Shown here: positions 1-8,410 of the stretch, piece by piece
How the letters are laid out: the number at the start of each line of letters is the position of its first letter
Numbering within the stretch: the stretch's first letter is position 1
NCBI RefSeq assembly: GCF_009937995.1
Contig: NZ_AP021881.1
Span: 2,728,001 to 2,792,000, forward strand
Reading direction: 5' to 3'
Source of the DNA: Sulfuriferula nivalis
GTDB lineage: Bacteria > Pseudomonadota > Gammaproteobacteria > Burkholderiales > Sulfuriferulaceae
Length of the DNA: 64,000 nucleotides
Notes under the pieces: generated by a model
Database searches by the model: none
What the model was told of the DNA's origin: nothing
Seen by the model: only the letters and a program-made list of their open reading frames with translations
Position numbers and translations under genes: made by a program

Positions 1-214
1 TTTCCTTGACGCAACCGGGGCAACTTGTCGCCCAAAAATTCACCACCACCGTTTTACCACGGTATTGCGCCAAGTCTAATGTCTGACCAGATAAAGTGGT
101 CATCGTTAACGCAGGCGCACTGGCTTTTTGCGTCAAGCCCATATAAACCAATACCGCCAACACCCCACCCAGCACAGCATAAATAATGAACTTATGATAT
201 TGTTTACTACCCAT
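1..214 (-). CDS. TlpA/ResA-like thioredoxin-fold protein, 5' part only
   Basis: The first 71 codons of a minus-strand gene run off the left edge of the window. The start is ATG at 212-214. The product has a short basic N-terminus, one membrane segment (about residues 9-27) that would anchor it with the rest in the periplasm, and the beginning of a thioredoxin fold. The motif VNFWATSCPGC contains the CxxC pair (CPGC). These are marks of the TlpA/ResA/DsbE family, membrane-anchored thiol-disulfide reductases that often reduce apocytochrome c or other exported cysteines. The exact substrate cannot be told from this fragment. It is divergent from the DUF4197 gene, with only 25 bases between the two starts. 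Confidence 0.8.
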   Translation of the reverse strand, partial: MGSKQYHKFIIYAVLGGVLAVLVYMGLTQKASAPALTMTTLSGQTLDLAQYRGKTVVVNFWATSCPGCVKE

Positions 215-239
215 TTAGCAACCTTTCAGGAATACAAGC

Positions 240-944
240 ATGTCTAAAATTATCGGATTTCTCCTGACTACTTTCTTCAGCACCTCACTGCTAGCTGCAA
301 ATTTAGACAGCATCACCGATACACAAGCGAATAGTGGCTTAAAACAAGCATTAGAACAAGGTGCAGTCAAAGCCGTTAGTCAACTCGGGCGTACAGATGG
401 TTTCATGAACAACCCACAAATTAAGATACCACTCCCGCCCGCCATGCAACAAGTCGAAACCATCATGCGCACTTTAGGGCAGGGACGTGCCTTTGACGAA
501 CTTGATCTCACTATCAACCGTGCTGCCGAAGCCTCAGTGCCTGCTGCGAAAAACCTGCTCGTCAGTGCAGTCAAAAAAATGACACTCACCGATGCCAAAA
601 ACATCCTCATGGGTGGTGATACTGCAGGCACAGAATACTTCCGCAAAAATTCGCAGACTCAGTTACAGCAGACTTTTCTTCCCATTGTGACTCGCTACAC
701 ACAAAAACTGGGCTTGGCACAACAATACAACCAACTCGCAGGACAAGCGGCACAATTTGGTCTGGTTAAACAGGAAGATGCCAGCATAGAACGCTATGTC
801 ACGCAAAAAACGCTGGATGGTTTATACCTCACTATAGGTAATGAAGAAAAGGCGTTGCGTGCCAACCCTGTTCAATATACTGCAGGCATGGCCAGCAAAT
901 ATGGCAGCAGCATCCTCAAGACGGTATTTGGGGCGCTGCAATAA
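240..944 (+). CDS. DUF4197 family exported protein
   Basis: This is a 234-residue protein with a signal peptide (hydrophobic residues 5-18, cleavage likely after LLAA), so it should be periplasmic. The rest is a helical DUF4197 domain, recognised from the N-terminal SGLKQALEQG segment, the internal A-rich stretch before AVKKMT, and the late LDGLY segment followed by N-E-E-K. The length is normal for the family. No biochemical function is established for DUF4197. Its stop codon overlaps the start of the next gene by one base (TAATG), so the two are probably translated together. Confidence 0.85.
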   Translation: MSKIIGFLLTTFFSTSLLAANLDSITDTQANSGLKQALEQGAVKAVSQLGRTDGFMNNPQIKIPLPPAMQQVETIMRTLGQGRAFDELDLTINRAAEASVPAAKNLLVSAVKKMTLTDAKNILMGGDTAGTEYFRKNSQTQLQQTFLPIVTRYTQKLGLAQQYNQLAGQAAQFGLVKQEDASIERYVTQKTLDGLYLTIGNEEKALRANPVQYTAGMASKYGSSILKTVFGALQ

Positions 945-1690
945 TGGCACACGTCTTATTCATCCTCACCGCCGCCGAACAATTACCCTTGCTTGACGGC
1001 AGCAACATGCCCACAGGATTCTGGGCGCAAGAATTTGTGCCCGCACATCATTTGTTTCTCGAACATGGCCATCAAGTCAGCATCGCCACCCCCAAGGGCA
1101 AACCGGCTGCGCTCGATGAAAACTGCTTCGCACCCGAATTTCACCAGCATGATTCAGGTCGCATTGCCAACCTGCGCGAGCAGCTCGACGAAATTGATGG
1201 CTGGCGTACCCCATTGTCATTGGAACGCCTGGCTCTGACTGGTATTAAGTACGATGCAGTATTTTTCCCAGGCGGTCACGGCCCTATGGTAGATTTAATC
1301 GACTCAGCAGCAACGGGCACACTCGTCAAGCGCACTCTGGCCAACAATGGACTCATAGGCGCTATCTGCCATGGCCCAGCGGGTTTAGTACCCGCACAGC
1401 ACGAAGACAATTGGTTATTAGCAGGTTACCAACTCACCTGCTTTAGTCCAGAAGAAGAACAACTTGCTGGACTCGCCACGCAACTCCCTGACTTACTCGC
1501 TAACCGTATTACTCATTTAGGTGGATTATTAAGCTTTGCACAACCCGGACAAGAGCATGTTGTAATTGACCGTCAACTCTACACCGGACAAAATCCTGCA
1601 TCAGTCGATAAACTAGCCTATCACATGGCGCGCAAACTCAAAAAAATGGGTACGCTGGATAAAGATGCCTGTGTTACACCGTGTGATTAA
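944..1690 (+). CDS. DJ-1/PfpI superfamily protein (HchA/Hsp31-like)
   Basis: A 248-residue cytosolic protein of the DJ-1/PfpI class I glutamine-amidotransferase-like fold. The nucleophile elbow AICHGPAGL carries the reactive cysteine. The preceding FFPGGHGPM loop and the N-terminal FWAQEF segment, with its glutamate, match the Hsp31/YajL-type group that contains glyoxalase III and protein deglycase candidates. The family works on reactive carbonyl damage or acts as a chaperone. Which activity this copy has cannot be decided from sequence. It is coupled by a 1-base overlap to the DUF4197 gene, and a non-coding gap with regulatory signals follows it. Confidence 0.85.
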   Translation: MAHVLFILTAAEQLPLLDGSNMPTGFWAQEFVPAHHLFLEHGHQVSIATPKGKPAALDENCFAPEFHQHDSGRIANLREQLDEIDGWRTPLSLERLALTGIKYDAVFFPGGHGPMVDLIDSAATGTLVKRTLANNGLIGAICHGPAGLVPAQHEDNWLLAGYQLTCFSPEEEQLAGLATQLPDLLANRITHLGGLLSFAQPGQEHVVIDRQLYTGQNPASVDKLAYHMARKLKKMGTLDKDACVTPCD

Positions 1691-1735
1691 TCCAAATATT
1701 ACAAATCTGAACGATAAATTAATACGCATGTCTTA

Positions 1736-1769
1736 ATTTGGTGCGATGATGTACAGATACGCACCAAAT
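1736..1769. promoter_or_regulatory. 10-bp perfect inverted repeat, candidate activator site
   Basis: The arms ATTTGGTGCG (1736-1745) and CGCACCAAAT (1760-1769) are perfect inverted complements separated by 14 bases. No T-run follows, so this is not an obvious terminator for the upstream gene. Its centre lies about 118 bases before the transcription start predicted for the sigma-54 promoter at 1846-1860. That is a typical distance for an enhancer-binding activator. The GGTGC half-site resembles NtrC half-sites, but the arms are in the opposite order (GGTGC..GCACC), so no specific regulator is assigned. Confidence 0.5.
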
Positions 1770-1845
1770 AGTCGCAAAATTGCAGTATCAATTAACAATG
1801 CGAAATTAAATCTATATTAAACATATAGATAAATAACTCCATAAT

Positions 1846-1860
1846 TGGCACGCTCTTTGC
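1846..1860 (+). promoter_or_regulatory. sigma-54 (RpoN) -24/-12 promoter
   Basis: The sequence TGGCAC-GCTCT-TTGC matches the sigma-54 consensus TGGCAC-N5-TTGC at every defined position. The invariant GG and GC are exactly 10 bases apart. Transcription should start near 1871, about 27 bases ahead of the ATP-grasp start codon. The element lies in an AT-rich gap and is the only strong promoter-like signal seen before the five-gene operon. A palindrome (1736-1769) is placed where an RpoN activator would bind. Confidence 0.75.
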
Positions 1861-1897
1861 GATTATCCAATCACAGACAAAAGCAAAGAGTACGATC

Positions 1898-3337
1898 ATG
1901 GATGAAATTACGCCTGCAGCACCAGTAACATTAATATATGATGAAATGTACACCAGTGAAGGCGCCGCACGACATCATTATCAAAATATTGCCCGTCAGT
2001 TATTCAGCTTGCCACTTGATGCTCTGGCGCAAAAGCAACGTGAAGCTGAAATGTTATTCCGACGTCTGGGCATCACCTTTGCTGTCTATGGCGAAGCTGC
2101 TGGTGCAGAACGTCTCATTCCTTTCGATATTGTACCCAGAGTCTTTGGCTCCAAAGAATGGGCACGTCTAGAGCAGGGTTTAAAACAACGCGTTACTGCT
2201 TTAAATGCCTTTCTTCACGATATTTATCACGAACAGAATATTATCAAAGCAGGGGTTATTCCTGCTCATCAAATACTGGATAACAAACTTTATTGCAAAG
2301 AAATGCAAGGCGTAGATTTACCTAATCAAATATACGCTCACATCGCCGGTATCGATTTAGTACGAGTCACCGAAAACGATTTCTATGTATTGGAAGATAA
2401 TCTACGCACACCTTCTGGCGTGTCATATATGCTAGAAAATCGCCGTACCATGATGCGTTTATTTCCTGATTTGTTTGCAGGTCATTCGGTCGCACCGGTC
2501 GAGCATTATCCACAAATGTTGTATGACACGTTGCGCGAATCTGCATCGCCCTACATCAGCGACCCTGTAATTGTAGTCATGACCCCAGGTGCATATAACA
2601 GCGCCTATTTCGAACACGCGTTTCTAGCCAGCCAGATGGGCGTGGAACTGGTCGAAGGCAAGGATTTGTTCGTACACGACGATAAAGTGTATATGCACAC
2701 CACCGAAGGTCCGCAGCAAGTGCATGTTATTTACCGCCGAGTTGACGATGATTTTCTGGATCCCACGGTATTTAATCCCAACTCTGCACTAGGTGTACCT
2801 GGCCTGATGAAAGCCTATCGCGCAGGTAATGTCACCCTCGCCAATGCTGTAGGCACTGGCGTTGCTGATGACAAGTCAACTTATCTGTACGTACCAGCAA
2901 TGATAGAGTTTTACTTGGGTGAAAAACCCATCCTTTCCAATGTGCCAACATGGCGGTTGGAACTGAAAGACGATTTAAGTTATGTCCTGGCACATTTGCC
3001 TGAATTAGTGGTGAAAGAAGTTCAAGGCTCTGGTGGCTATGGCATGTTGGTAGGTCCAACCAGTACACCAAAAGAAATTGCCGACTATCGTGATCGGATT
3101 TTGGCAGATCCTTCCAACTTTATCGCACAGCCAACGCTGGCCTTATCCACTTGCCCTACATTAGTAGAGGCGGGCATTGCGCCACGCCATGTTGATTTGC
3201 GCCCATTTGTACTATCAGGTAAAGAAATACGACTGGCACCTGGCGGCCTGACTCGTGTTGCATTGGCTGAAGGCTCATTAATCGTCAACTCGTCACAGGG
3301 TGGCGGTACTAAAGATACTTGGGTATTGGAGGATTAA
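1898..3337 (+). CDS. circularly permuted ATP-grasp type amidoligase-like protein (DUF404/DUF407)
   Basis: A 479-residue cytosolic protein of the circularly permuted ATP-grasp family. Recognisable blocks are the N-terminal YDEMY segment, the FPFDIVPR-like segment near residue 75, the central YVLEDNLRTPSGVSY block, and a C-terminal VVKEVQGSGGYGM followed by IAQPTLALSTCP. The family is thought to form amide or peptide bonds using ATP, but the natural substrate is unknown. The start ATG has an AAAGAG ribosome site. It is first in an operon with an alpha-E protein (1 base gap), Anbu and a transglutaminase, the association known for this family. Control by sigma-54 is suggested by the element at 1846-1860. 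Confidence 0.9.
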   Translation: MDEITPAAPVTLIYDEMYTSEGAARHHYQNIARQLFSLPLDALAQKQREAEMLFRRLGITFAVYGEAAGAERLIPFDIVPRVFGSKEWARLEQGLKQRVTALNAFLHDIYHEQNIIKAGVIPAHQILDNKLYCKEMQGVDLPNQIYAHIAGIDLVRVTENDFYVLEDNLRTPSGVSYMLENRRTMMRLFPDLFAGHSVAPVEHYPQMLYDTLRESASPYISDPVIVVMTPGAYNSAYFEHAFLASQMGVELVEGKDLFVHDDKVYMHTTEGPQQVHVIYRRVDDDFLDPTVFNPNSALGVPGLMKAYRAGNVTLANAVGTGVADDKSTYLYVPAMIEFYLGEKPILSNVPTWRLELKDDLSYVLAHLPELVVKEVQGSGGYGMLVGPTSTPKEIADYRDRILADPSNFIAQPTLALSTCPTLVEAGIAPRHVDLRPFVLSGKEIRLAPGGLTRVALAEGSLIVNSSQGGGTKDTWVLED

Positions 3338-3338
3338 C

Positions 3339-4328
3339 ATGTTATCACGCACAGCAGATCACTTATTCTGGATGGCGCGCTACATTGAGCGCGCTGAAAA
3401 TACCGCCCGGGTATTAGACATCACCCATAAAACATCACTACTTCCCGACGACAGCGAAGGCGCAGAAACGCACCTGTGGTATGCACCGCTCAACATTGCT
3501 GGCTGTGCTGAAGGCTATTTAGCCAAGCATGAACTGGTTGAAGCGGAAGCTGTCAACCGCTACATTGCCTTAGATCCTGACAATCCATCAAGCATCTATA
3601 GCTGCTTAATGTCAGCACGTGAAAATGCCCGCTCGGTACGCGGAGCCATTAACGCGGAAATGTGGGAAAGTATCAATGCTTCCTGGCTAGAAATTAATCG
3701 CATGATACCCACGTTAGGAAAAGACTGCCCTACTTGCTTCTTCGAATGGGTCAAGGAACGCTCACACCTATTCCGTGGCGTCACATTAGGCACCATGCTC
3801 AAAGATGATGCCCTGAATTTTATTCGTCTTGGCACCTTCCTGGAGCGCGCCGATAACACTGCACGCATACTGGATGTGAAATATCATATCCTGTTGCCTA
3901 GCGTTCACGATGTCGGCGGTGCCGCAGACTACTACCAATGGGGTGCATTATTAAAATCTGTCAGCGCCTTTGACGCTTATCGCAAAGTTTATCGTGATGT
4001 GATTACGCCACAAAAGGTAGCGGAATTACTCATTTTGCGTGCAGATATGCCGCGCTCACTGCACGCCTGTTTAAATGAAGTTGAAACCACACTGGAAATC
4101 ATCAATGGTTTTAGCGGCAGAGAAGCACGCCGTCGCGCCGGAGAACTCCATGCGGCGCTGCACTTTGGTCGTATTGAAGACATTACGCAGCAAGGTTTAC
4201 ATGAATATTTGACTGAGTTTTTAGAAAAAGTTGACTTGTTAGGTCAGGAAATTCACACCAGCTATTTAGCCCGACGTGAAGAATTTGCACCATCACCGAT
4301 GCAAAAAATGCTGATGCAAGTACAATAA
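3339..4328 (+). CDS. alpha-E domain protein
   Basis: The 329-residue product is almost wholly alpha-helical and starts MLSRTADHLFWMARYIERAE, the signature of the alpha-E domain. A second copy of the ERA(D/E)NTAR element occurs in the middle (LERADNTARILD), so the domain is internally duplicated in character. The start at 3339 is chosen over an in-frame upstream codon at 3300 because a strong GGAGG site sits 7 bases before it and only one base separates it from the ATP-grasp stop. The family has no known catalytic activity. It always travels with the circularly permuted ATP-grasp and transglutaminase genes and is presumed to be a partner of the ligase. Confidence 0.9.
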   Translation: MLSRTADHLFWMARYIERAENTARVLDITHKTSLLPDDSEGAETHLWYAPLNIAGCAEGYLAKHELVEAEAVNRYIALDPDNPSSIYSCLMSARENARSVRGAINAEMWESINASWLEINRMIPTLGKDCPTCFFEWVKERSHLFRGVTLGTMLKDDALNFIRLGTFLERADNTARILDVKYHILLPSVHDVGGAADYYQWGALLKSVSAFDAYRKVYRDVITPQKVAELLILRADMPRSLHACLNEVETTLEIINGFSGREARRRAGELHAALHFGRIEDITQQGLHEYLTEFLEKVDLLGQEIHTSYLARREEFAPSPMQKMLMQVQ

Positions 4329-4359
4329 TCATGTATTTAACCCCTTTATGAAACCCAAG

Positions 4360-5118
4360 ATGACATATTGCGTAGCCCTTAAACTCAATGCTGGCCTGGT
4401 ATTTGCCTCCGATTCACGCACTAATGCTGGTGTTGACCAAATTGCCAGTTTCAAAAAAATGCGTACATTTGTAAAAGAAGGTGATCGCTCCCTCGTCATT
4501 TTGAGCTCAGGCAATTTGTCCATCACCCAAAGTGCAGTGAACTTAATGGAGCAACGTGGGCGTCATCCTGAACTGGAAAACATCTGGAATGCGGAATCCA
4601 TGTTTGATGTTGCTACCCTGCTCGGGGAATGTATGCGCGAAGTACGTGAGCGCGATGGCACGTTTCTCATACAAAGCAATGTTGATATCGGGGCTAATTT
4701 TATTTTGGGTGGCCAGATCCTTGGTGAGCCACCACGTCTGTTTCTGATCTATGCCGAGGGCAATTTCATCGAAGCAACTGAAGCAACTCCATTTTTCCAG
4801 ATAGGCGAAACCAAATACGGCAAGCCTATTATTGACCGCGTGATTCATGCTGAAACCTCGCTCATGGAAGCCATTAAATGCGTGCTGGTATCATTTGACT
4901 CCACTATGCGCAGCAATATCTCTGTTGGCATGCCCATAGATTTGGCTTGCTATACCGCTGATAGTTTGTGCCTCGATCGTCAATACAACATTACCCAAGG
5001 CGATGCTTATTTTGCCAATATCAGTCAACGCTGGAGCGAAGGCTTGCGTGGTGTATTTGCCTCACTGCCTGATCCAGAATGGGGTTGTCCAATCTCCAAA
5101 CCACTATTCCCATCATGA
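4360..5118 (+). CDS. Anbu, ancestral proteasome-like N-terminal nucleophile hydrolase
   Basis: The product belongs to the Anbu branch of the proteasome beta-subunit superfamily. With the start at 4360 it begins M-TYCVAL. Removal of Met exposes Thr1, and Asp17 (in ASDSRTNAG) and a lysine at 31/32 (FKKM) fall where the proteasome triad is expected. An upstream in-frame ATG at 4348 would add MKPK and bury the nucleophile, unless there is further processing, so 4360 is preferred. Anbu forms ring-like or helical assemblies, and its substrate is not settled. It sits between alpha-E and transglutaminase genes and overlaps the latter by ATGA, matching the known Anbu operon. Length is 252 residues, normal. 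Confidence 0.9.
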   Translation: MTYCVALKLNAGLVFASDSRTNAGVDQIASFKKMRTFVKEGDRSLVILSSGNLSITQSAVNLMEQRGRHPELENIWNAESMFDVATLLGECMREVRERDGTFLIQSNVDIGANFILGGQILGEPPRLFLIYAEGNFIEATEATPFFQIGETKYGKPIIDRVIHAETSLMEAIKCVLVSFDSTMRSNISVGMPIDLACYTADSLCLDRQYNITQGDAYFANISQRWSEGLRGVFASLPDPEWGCPISKPLFPS

Positions 5119-8100
5119 CTATACGCGCCGCACTACATCACCAGACTCATTACAAGTTCGATCGCCCTGTCGTATTATCTCCCCATGAAATACGACTGAG
5201 GCCTGCTGCACATAGTCGCACACCCATTACCGCATATTCGCTGAATATCGAACCTGCGGATCATTTTATCCATTGGCAACAAGACGCCTATGGTAATTTT
5301 GTCGCGCGCGTCAGCTTCCCAGAACCAACTCGTGAATTAAAAGTAACGGTCGATTTAGTCGCGGACCTTACCATTATTAACCCATTCGATTTTTTTACCG
5401 AACCATGGGCTGAGCATTTTCCATTTACCTACACCGATATACTTAATACAGAATTAACGCCGTTCTTATTAAAGGAAACCTGTGGTAAACAGTTTGATAC
5501 CTGGCTGGAGAAATTTCGTGCTGGTTTACCAGACGATATCAATACCAACAATTTTTTAGTAGCGGTCAATCAGGCTGTGCAACACAGCGTGTCCTACCTG
5601 ATCCGCATGGAACCAGGCGTACAAAGCCCCGAAGAAACACTTACCTTGGGCTCAGGCTCCTGTCGTGACAGCGCCTGGCTACTAGTGCAAGCCTTACGTC
5701 ATTTGGGCATTGCTGCGCGCTTTGTTTCTGGCTATCTGATTCAATTAACTGCCGATGAAGTGCCACTCGAAGGTCCTGCAGGAACATCGGTCGATTTCAC
5801 CGATTTGCACGCATGGTGCGAGGCATATATTCCCGGTGCAGGCTGGGTAGGTTTAGACGCCACGTCCGGACTGTTAACTGGCGAAGGGCACATCCCGCTT
5901 GCTGCAACCGCCATGCCCAGCTCCGCCGCTCCTGTGAGCGGCATGACCAGCATATGCGAATCCGAGCTGGATGTCGTCATGACAGTAACGCGCGTATTCG
6001 AAGACCCACGCGTTACTAAACCCTATACTGAAAAACAATGGGATACCATACAGGCATTAGGACGACAAATTGATACCGATTTGCAAATCCATGATGTACG
6101 CCTGACTCAAGGTGGCGAGCCAACCTTTGTGTCGATAGATGACATGGAAAGTCCTCAATGGAATATTGCTGCACTCGGAGAGCATAAACTCGACCTTGCC
6201 CATGGTCTTATGAAACGGCTGCATAAACGTTTCGCAGATGGTGGTGCGCAACACTTTGGCCAGGGCAAATGGTATCCAGGAGAGCCTTTACCGCGTTGGG
6301 CGTTGACAACATTCTGGCGTACCGATGGTGTGCCGGTCTGGCAGGATGACACGCTCGTCGCGCATGAAGCGCGGAAAATCACCGCATTACAGCTATTCGC
6401 TTTTTCCAAGCAATTGTGTCAGCAATTAGGCCTGAGTCATAAATATCTTATTCCTGCTTACGAAGACCCATGGCTTGCTCTGGATGCAGAAAGTCGTCTG
6501 CCCCCGAATGTTGATCCGCACACGGCGGACTTGAGCAAACCCGATGAACGCAGCCGTCTGGCGCAACAGCTGCGCGCAGGTATCAGCACTATCATTGGCT
6601 ATGTATTGCCAATTAAAGCGAAAGAAACTGCCAAATCCGGCTGGAAATCCAGTCGCTGGCCGTTACGCCACATGCGGCTGCATCTGCTGCCTGGTGATTC
6701 ACCTATGGGTTATCGCTTACCGCTCGGCAGCCTGCCTTGGGTATCTCCCAAACAGCGTGAGATTACACCAGACGTAGACCCGTTTGCACCGCGTACGCCA
6801 CTGGACAAGACCACACCAACAGCAAAGTTGGTGATTACACCTGCGCCTGAAATACAGCAGCAGATCCTGACCGAGGTCATCCATACCGCATTAACCATAC
6901 AAATACGTGAAGGCATCCTGTATGTATTCATGCCCCCGTTGACCAAGCTGGAAGATTATTTGACGCTAGTCACTGCCGTGGAACAGAGCGCGAAAAAACG
7001 CAACTTGCCGATCCGTCTTGAAGGCTACTTACCGCCACGTGACCCACGCTTGCAATCGTTGTCTGTCACGCCTGATCCTGGTGTAATTGAAGTCAATATC
7101 CATCCATCTACCAACTGGGATAGTCTGGTCGCCAACACGCAAGCACTCTATGAAGATGCGCGACAAACTCGCCTGGGTACAGAAAAATTCATGCTCGACG
7201 GGCGCCACACGGGTACTGGTGGCGGTAATCACATCACCTTGGGTGGCGCTTCAGCCGCTGATAGCCCATTCCTGCGCCGCCCTGACGTATTGCAAAGCCT
7301 GATCACCTATTGGCAGCATCACCCTGCACTGTCCTACCTGTTTTCTGGTCAGTTTCTTGGCCCTACCAGTCAGGCACCGCGTGTAGATGAGGCCAGAGAT
7401 GACAATCTATATGAGCTGGAAATTGCTTTTGAACAGCTACGCCAAAATTTGCCAGCCGGGGTAGAGAGTCAGCAACCCTGGTTGGTCGACAGGCTGTTAC
7501 GTAACTTGTTAGTGGATTTAACGGGTAATACGCACCGCTCTGAATTCTGTATCGATAAACTTTATTCACCAGACTCTGCAACTGGCCGGCTAGGTATTGT
7601 CGAATTACGCGCATTTGAAATGCCACCACATTACCGTATGAGTCTGGTTCAATCATTATTAATCCGCGCCTTGGTCGCCAAGTTCTGGCGTACTCCGTAT
7701 CAAGGCAAGCTGGTCTACTGGGACACCAGTTTGCATGACAAATTCATGCTGCCGCATTTTATTGCTCATGACATGGCTGAAGTGTGTCGCGACTTGCGTG
7801 ATGCTGGTTATGGTTTCGATGATGCGTGGTTAGCCCCATTCCTGGAGTTCCGTTTCCCCCGCTATGGCGAGCTGCAAGTTGCTAATTTGCATCTGGAGCT
7901 ACGATTAGCCATTGAACCCTGGCATGTATTAGGCGAGGAAATGGGCGGCGGCGGAACTGCTCGTTATGTCGACTCATCAGTAGAACGCGTACAGATCAAA
8001 GTCAGCGGCATGACTGATCAACGCCACCAAATCACATGTAATGGTCGTTTAGTTCCACTGCATGCGACAGGCGTTCCTGGTGAGTTTGTAGCTGCGGTTC

Positions 8101-8399
8101 GTTACAAGGCATGGGCACCACACTCAGCATTACACCCGACTATTGGCACTCATGTGCCGCTGATATTCGATGTCGTAGATAGCTGGAACCAACGCTCGAT
8201 TGGTGGCTGCACCTATCACATCAGCCATCCAGGTGGACGCAGTTATGACGTTTTCCCAGTCAATGCCAATGAGGCAGAAGCTCGCCGTCGTAGCCGCTTC
8301 TGGGATCATGGTCACACCCCAGGCAAGGTTGATGTGCGTGCTGAATCCATTAATCCCCGTTTCCCTATGACGCTAGATTTGCGTCGCCAACCTCAATAA
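5115..8399 (+). CDS. transglutaminase-like domain fused to DUF2126
   Basis: A 1,094-residue fusion. Residues 1-80 form the N-terminal beta domain of bacterial transglutaminases (LHHQTHYKFDRPV). A papain-like transglutaminase core follows, with the triad Cys183 (GSCRDSAW), His232 (DLHAWCE) and Asp248 (GLDATSG). From about residue 330 onward is DUF2126, with TQGGEPTFVS, ..GRHTGTGGGNHI.. and a late ALVAKFW block. The start at 5115 gives an ATGA overlap with the Anbu stop and is preferred over 5079. The role is inferred to be hydrolysis or transfer at isopeptide or amide bonds, complementing the ATP-grasp ligase. The protein has no signal peptide and is probably cytosolic. Confidence 0.9.
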   Translation: MTIRAALHHQTHYKFDRPVVLSPHEIRLRPAAHSRTPITAYSLNIEPADHFIHWQQDAYGNFVARVSFPEPTRELKVTVDLVADLTIINPFDFFTEPWAEHFPFTYTDILNTELTPFLLKETCGKQFDTWLEKFRAGLPDDINTNNFLVAVNQAVQHSVSYLIRMEPGVQSPEETLTLGSGSCRDSAWLLVQALRHLGIAARFVSGYLIQLTADEVPLEGPAGTSVDFTDLHAWCEAYIPGAGWVGLDATSGLLTGEGHIPLAATAMPSSAAPVSGMTSICESELDVVMTVTRVFEDPRVTKPYTEKQWDTIQALGRQIDTDLQIHDVRLTQGGEPTFVSIDDMESPQWNIAALGEHKLDLAHGLMKRLHKRFADGGAQHFGQGKWYPGEPLPRWALTTFWRTDGVPVWQDDTLVAHEARKITALQLFAFSKQLCQQLGLSHKYLIPAYEDPWLALDAESRLPPNVDPHTADLSKPDERSRLAQQLRAGISTIIGYVLPIKAKETAKSGWKSSRWPLRHMRLHLLPGDSPMGYRLPLGSLPWVSPKQREITPDVDPFAPRTPLDKTTPTAKLVITPAPEIQQQILTEVIHTALTIQIREGILYVFMPPLTKLEDYLTLVTAVEQSAKKRNLPIRLEGYLPPRDPRLQSLSVTPDPGVIEVNIHPSTNWDSLVANTQALYEDARQTRLGTEKFMLDGRHTGTGGGNHITLGGASAADSPFLRRPDVLQSLITYWQHHPALSYLFSGQFLGPTSQAPRVDEARDDNLYELEIAFEQLRQNLPAGVESQQPWLVDRLLRNLLVDLTGNTHRSEFCIDKLYSPDSATGRLGIVELRAFEMPPHYRMSLVQSLLIRALVAKFWRTPYQGKLVYWDTSLHDKFMLPHFIAHDMAEVCRDLRDAGYGFDDAWLAPFLEFRFPRYGELQVANLHLELRLAIEPWHVLGEEMGGGGTARYVDSSVERVQIKVSGMTDQRHQITCNGRLVPLHATGVPGEFVAAVRYKAWAPHSALHPTIGTHVPLIFDVVDSWNQRSIGGCTYHISHPGGRSYDVFPVNANEAEARRRSRFWDHGHTPGKVDVRAESINPRFPMTLDLRRQPQ

Positions 8400-8410
8400 C
8401 TGGACGTAAC

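Noticed and set aside
1736-1769. Inverted repeat considered as a terminator for the DJ-1/PfpI gene
   Set aside because: No T-run follows on either strand and the 14-base loop is large; position relative to the sigma-54 element suits a regulator site better.
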